Assembly (NCBI GenBank): GCA_015521945.1
Contig: WANG01000070.1
Span: forward strand, 1-7,027
Source of the DNA: Candidatus Hydrothermarchaeota archaeon
Lineage (GTDB): Archaea > Hydrothermarchaeota > Hydrothermarchaeia > Hydrothermarchaeales > BMS3B
Direction: 5' to 3'
DNA length: 7,027 nt
Under the pieces are notes generated by a model. It was not told the origin of the DNA and did no database searches. It saw only the letters and a list, made by a program, of their open reading frames with translations. The position numbers and the translations under genes are program-made. Shown in pieces: positions 5,941 through 7,027 of this stretch (the stretch's first letter is position 1; each line of letters begins with the position of its first letter).

Positions 5941-6512
5941 TCTGCCTCAGTTTTTCTTATGAAAATACCTAACGTGTTAAACTTTTTTACTAAAGGTACA
6001 AAAATACTGGCAATCAGCTTTAACACTCTATCATAGTATCTCAATTCTATCTTTTCAAATTCTGGAATTATATTCTCACCACTAATAACAATTCCCTCTC
6101 TTGCAACGGTTTTTGAAAGTATTCTAACTCTAAAATCCTTATCAAGCTCCTGTTTACCGAGCACGATACATGGTTGACACAAAACAAACCTGCTTATAAA
6201 TCCTATTGGAAAAACTTTATGAAAATGAAATGTATTCTCAAAGTTCATGTCATATATCTTACTTAATCTTAGGATTTCTCTGCCTACAAACTTTTTTATC
6301 TTATTTTTCATGTTGCTATCTCTTGTGCTACATATTACTATTATATCTACGTCACTTTTTCCTTTTATGAATTCTCCTCTTGCAGCAGAGCCAAATAGTA
6401 TCACAGATACTATTTCTCCTCTAAATCTGCTGTTAAGACTTTCCATCAGGTCGCATAGAAATGGAATAACCTCCTCTGAGATGCAGCTGTATCTGCAGCG
6501 CTGATCTTCCAT
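5937..6512 (-). CDS. Small nucleotidyltransferase (DNA polymerase beta superfamily, MNT-like)
   Basis: 191 residues from the ATG at 6512. The signature LFGSAARGEFIKGKSDVDIIV spans residues 39-59, with the Gly41-Ser42 pair and metal-binding Asp54 and Asp56 of the polymerase-beta/MNT superfamily. Asp88 in IYDMNFE is a candidate third acidic residue. The rest is a mixed alpha/beta tail with no second domain. Family members transfer a nucleotide to a protein, small molecule or RNA, and many archaeal ones pair with HEPN toxins; here the partner is instead a membrane protein starting in the overlapping ATGA. A GTG at 6557 would give a longer protein, but it lies upstream of the TATA box at 6538-6545, so ATG 6512, about 29 bases from the box, is preferred. 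The superfamily call is firm; substrate and biological role are unknown. AT-rich, unlike the left part of the window. Confidence 0.85.
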   Translation of the reverse strand: MEDQRCRYSCISEEVIPFLCDLMESLNSRFRGEIVSVILFGSAARGEFIKGKSDVDIIVICSTRDSNMKNKIKKFVGREILRLSKIYDMNFENTFHFHKVFPIGFISRFVLCQPCIVLGKQELDKDFRVRILSKTVAREGIVISGENIIPEFEKIELRYYDRVLKLIASIFVPLVKKFNTLGIFIRKTEAE

Positions 6513-6537
6513 CTCAGTAGCTATTTGTTTTATCAGT

Positions 6538-6545
6538 AATATAAA
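6538..6545 (-). promoter_or_regulatory. Predicted archaeal TATA box of the nucleotidyltransferase/membrane-protein operon
   Basis: The minus strand reads TTTATATT, preceded by a purine run (GGGAGG) in the position of a TFB-recognition element. Its centre is about 29 bases before the ATG at 6512, giving a near-leaderless transcript. It also rules against the longer GTG start at 6557. Confidence 0.55.
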
Positions 6546-6562
6546 CCTCCCGCCCACTCATG

Positions 6563-6631
6563 TGGTGCTGTCAACTTAAGCTATAAGTGAGCGGCGGAGG
6601 GGTCTGCAACCTCCTAAACTTGACAGCACCA
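6563..6631. repeat. Perfect 12-bp inverted repeat enclosing 45 bases; possible mini-element or operator/RNA structure
   Basis: TGGTGCTGTCAA (6563-6574) is repeated in exact reverse complement at 6620-6631 (TTGACAGCACCA). After one C-C mismatch two more pairs form inside. Within the loop GGAGG (6596-6600) can pair with CCTCC (6610-6614), so a long hairpin with an inner stem is possible. The ends resemble, from memory, terminal repeats of IS6/IS240-type insertion sequences, but the enclosed length is far too short for a transposase and the flanking eight bases (ACTCATGT and AGTAGAAC) are not a target duplication. It sits between two divergent genes, so it is not a terminator of either; it may be a MITE-like remnant, a regulator-binding site or a structured RNA. 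Confidence 0.6.
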
Positions 6632-6811
6632 GTAGAACCTTTTGCTTAGGCGATCGTTGAAAGTGTCGTATGGTGTTGTGGGTTTTTAGCCGGAAAAGTT
6701 CGCATAAATCACACGGCAATGCGTGAGGTTTTTGTAAAATCAATTTCAGATTTGTCATGGAGGAGCAGAGGGAGGGGGTGGCTGCTGAATATAGCACTGT
6801 AACAGCGATAC
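6632..6811. other. Intergenic region between divergent genes, no gene recognised
   Basis: With the inverted repeat and promoters this is part of a 333-base region between the nucleotidyltransferase and ATPase start codons. It is mixed in composition, with a purine-rich GC-rich patch at about 6757-6780 inside AT-rich surroundings. A 73-codon minus-strand reading frame (6576-6797) crosses it and the inverted repeat. It contains a CDLC pair but has no recognisable domain, so I do not call it. No tRNA, CRISPR or clear terminator is seen. It may hold degraded sequence from an insertion or deletion. Confidence 0.4.
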
Positions 6812-6814
6812 TTT

Positions 6815-6822
6815 TTTATATT
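6815..6822 (+). promoter_or_regulatory. Predicted archaeal TATA box of the P-loop ATPase gene
   Basis: TTTATATT within a longer T-rich run (6812-6825), centred about 27 bases before the ATG at 6846, so transcription would start at or just before the start codon. AAGG at 6835-6838 resembles a weak ribosome binding site but is likely upstream of the transcript. Confidence 0.6.
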
Positions 6823-6845
6823 TATGTCACTAATAAGGTTACATT

Positions 6846-7027
6846 ATGTACGATAGGGAACTGGTGCTTGAGTTTTACGAGAGGCTTGAGAGGAAGAAAG
6901 AGGATATAAAAGAGAGAGATTTGAAGATAACGCCAAAAAAAGAGTTTTCAATAGCCGTGGTTGGTCCAAGAAGAGCAGGCAAAACGTTTCTTCTTCTTGA
7001 CGTGTTGTTTAAGAATTTGGATAAGTC
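6846..7027 (+). CDS. P-loop ATPase, N-terminal part (AAA_14/DUF4143 type likely; 3' end outside window)
   Basis: Sixty codons are visible from ATG 6846 to the window edge. The protein begins MYDRELVLEFYERLERKKED, a charged helix, then EFSIAVVGPRRAGKTFLLLD. GPRRAGKT at about residues 41-48 is a complete Walker A motif (GxxxxGKT) after a hydrophobic beta strand. The double-Arg form GPRRxGKT followed by a Leu run is characteristic of archaeal and bacterial ATPases with the AAA_14 plus DUF4143 architecture (about 400 residues), often scattered in accessory regions and of unclear function. Walker B and the C-terminal domain lie outside the window, so the family call is probable, not certain. Codon use is AT-rich and intermediate, with its own promoter, divergent from the nucleotidyltransferase operon. 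Confidence 0.75.
   Translation, partial: MYDRELVLEFYERLERKKEDIKERDLKITPKKEFSIAVVGPRRAGKTFLLLDVLFKNLDK

Noticed and set aside
4882..6512. CBASS-like system (cyclic nucleotide synthase plus membrane effector)
   Set aside because: The enzyme is only 191 residues with an MNT-type GSxARG signature, much shorter than CD-NTases, and no accessory CBASS genes are visible.
6514..6561. Fifteen-codon upstream reading frame (ATG at 6559-6561, minus strand) ending one base before the nucleotidyltransferase ATG
   Set aside because: Its start is upstream of the predicted TATA box at 6538-6545, so it would not be in the transcript.
6556..6638. Complete insertion sequence with target-site duplication around the inverted repeat
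   Set aside because: There are only about 67 bases between the ends, no transposase, and the flanking eight-base sequences differ.
6576..6797. 73-codon minus-strand frame as a real gene
   Set aside because: It has no domain similarity I recognise, no clear promoter or ribosome binding site, and runs through the inverted repeat.
6757..6903. Small plus-strand frame starting MEEQREGVAAEYS
   Set aside because: It runs through the ATPase promoter and overlaps the ATPase gene in another frame. The C-terminal half is a shadow and nothing supports expression.

Overview
The window looks archaeal. Its best promoter candidates are archaeal TATA boxes (TTTATAT-type, with no bacterial -35/-10 pairs). 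Arginine is written mostly with AGG, and the gene families present (COG1856- and COG2516-type radical SAM proteins, DUF92, DUF4143-type ATPase) are common in archaea. The GC-rich left part with an AT-rich right part would fit a thermophilic or anaerobic euryarchaeal lineage, but I cannot name a genus from the sequence.

Layout. Positions 3-296 hold the 3' end of a DUF92/TMEM19-type membrane protein. Positions 329-3759 hold a compact plus-strand operon of four genes: a radical SAM protein of the COG1856 type, a lipoate-protein ligase with a fused accessory domain, a GcvH-like lipoyl carrier protein, and a second radical SAM protein of the COG2516 type. This fits the recently described LipS1/LipS2 route of lipoyl synthesis, in which two radical SAM enzymes replace the classical LipA. 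Here ligase, carrier and both sulfur-inserting enzymes sit in one overlapping transcription unit, with no glycine-cleavage (gcvP/gcvT) or heterodisulfide-reductase-like genes in view. The operon runs tail-to-tail, with three bases between stop codons, into argC (3763-4788, minus strand), an arginine (or LysY-type lysine) biosynthesis enzyme.

From about 4850 rightwards base composition falls sharply to AT-rich and codon use changes. This part holds a minus-strand pair, a small nucleotidyltransferase (5937-6512) whose stop overlaps the start of a multi-pass membrane protein (4882-5940). A 333-base divergent intergenic region follows, with a perfect 12-bp inverted repeat (6563-6574 / 6620-6631). 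The last gene is the 5' end of a P-loop ATPase (6846 to the window end). The block looks like an acquired accessory segment.

A theme across the window: each of the four genes that begins a transcription unit has a TATA-like box centred about 27-30 bases upstream of its start codon, which puts predicted transcription start at or next to the start codon (leaderless mRNA). At least three of the downstream genes in the operons have recognisable Shine-Dalgarno sequences instead.
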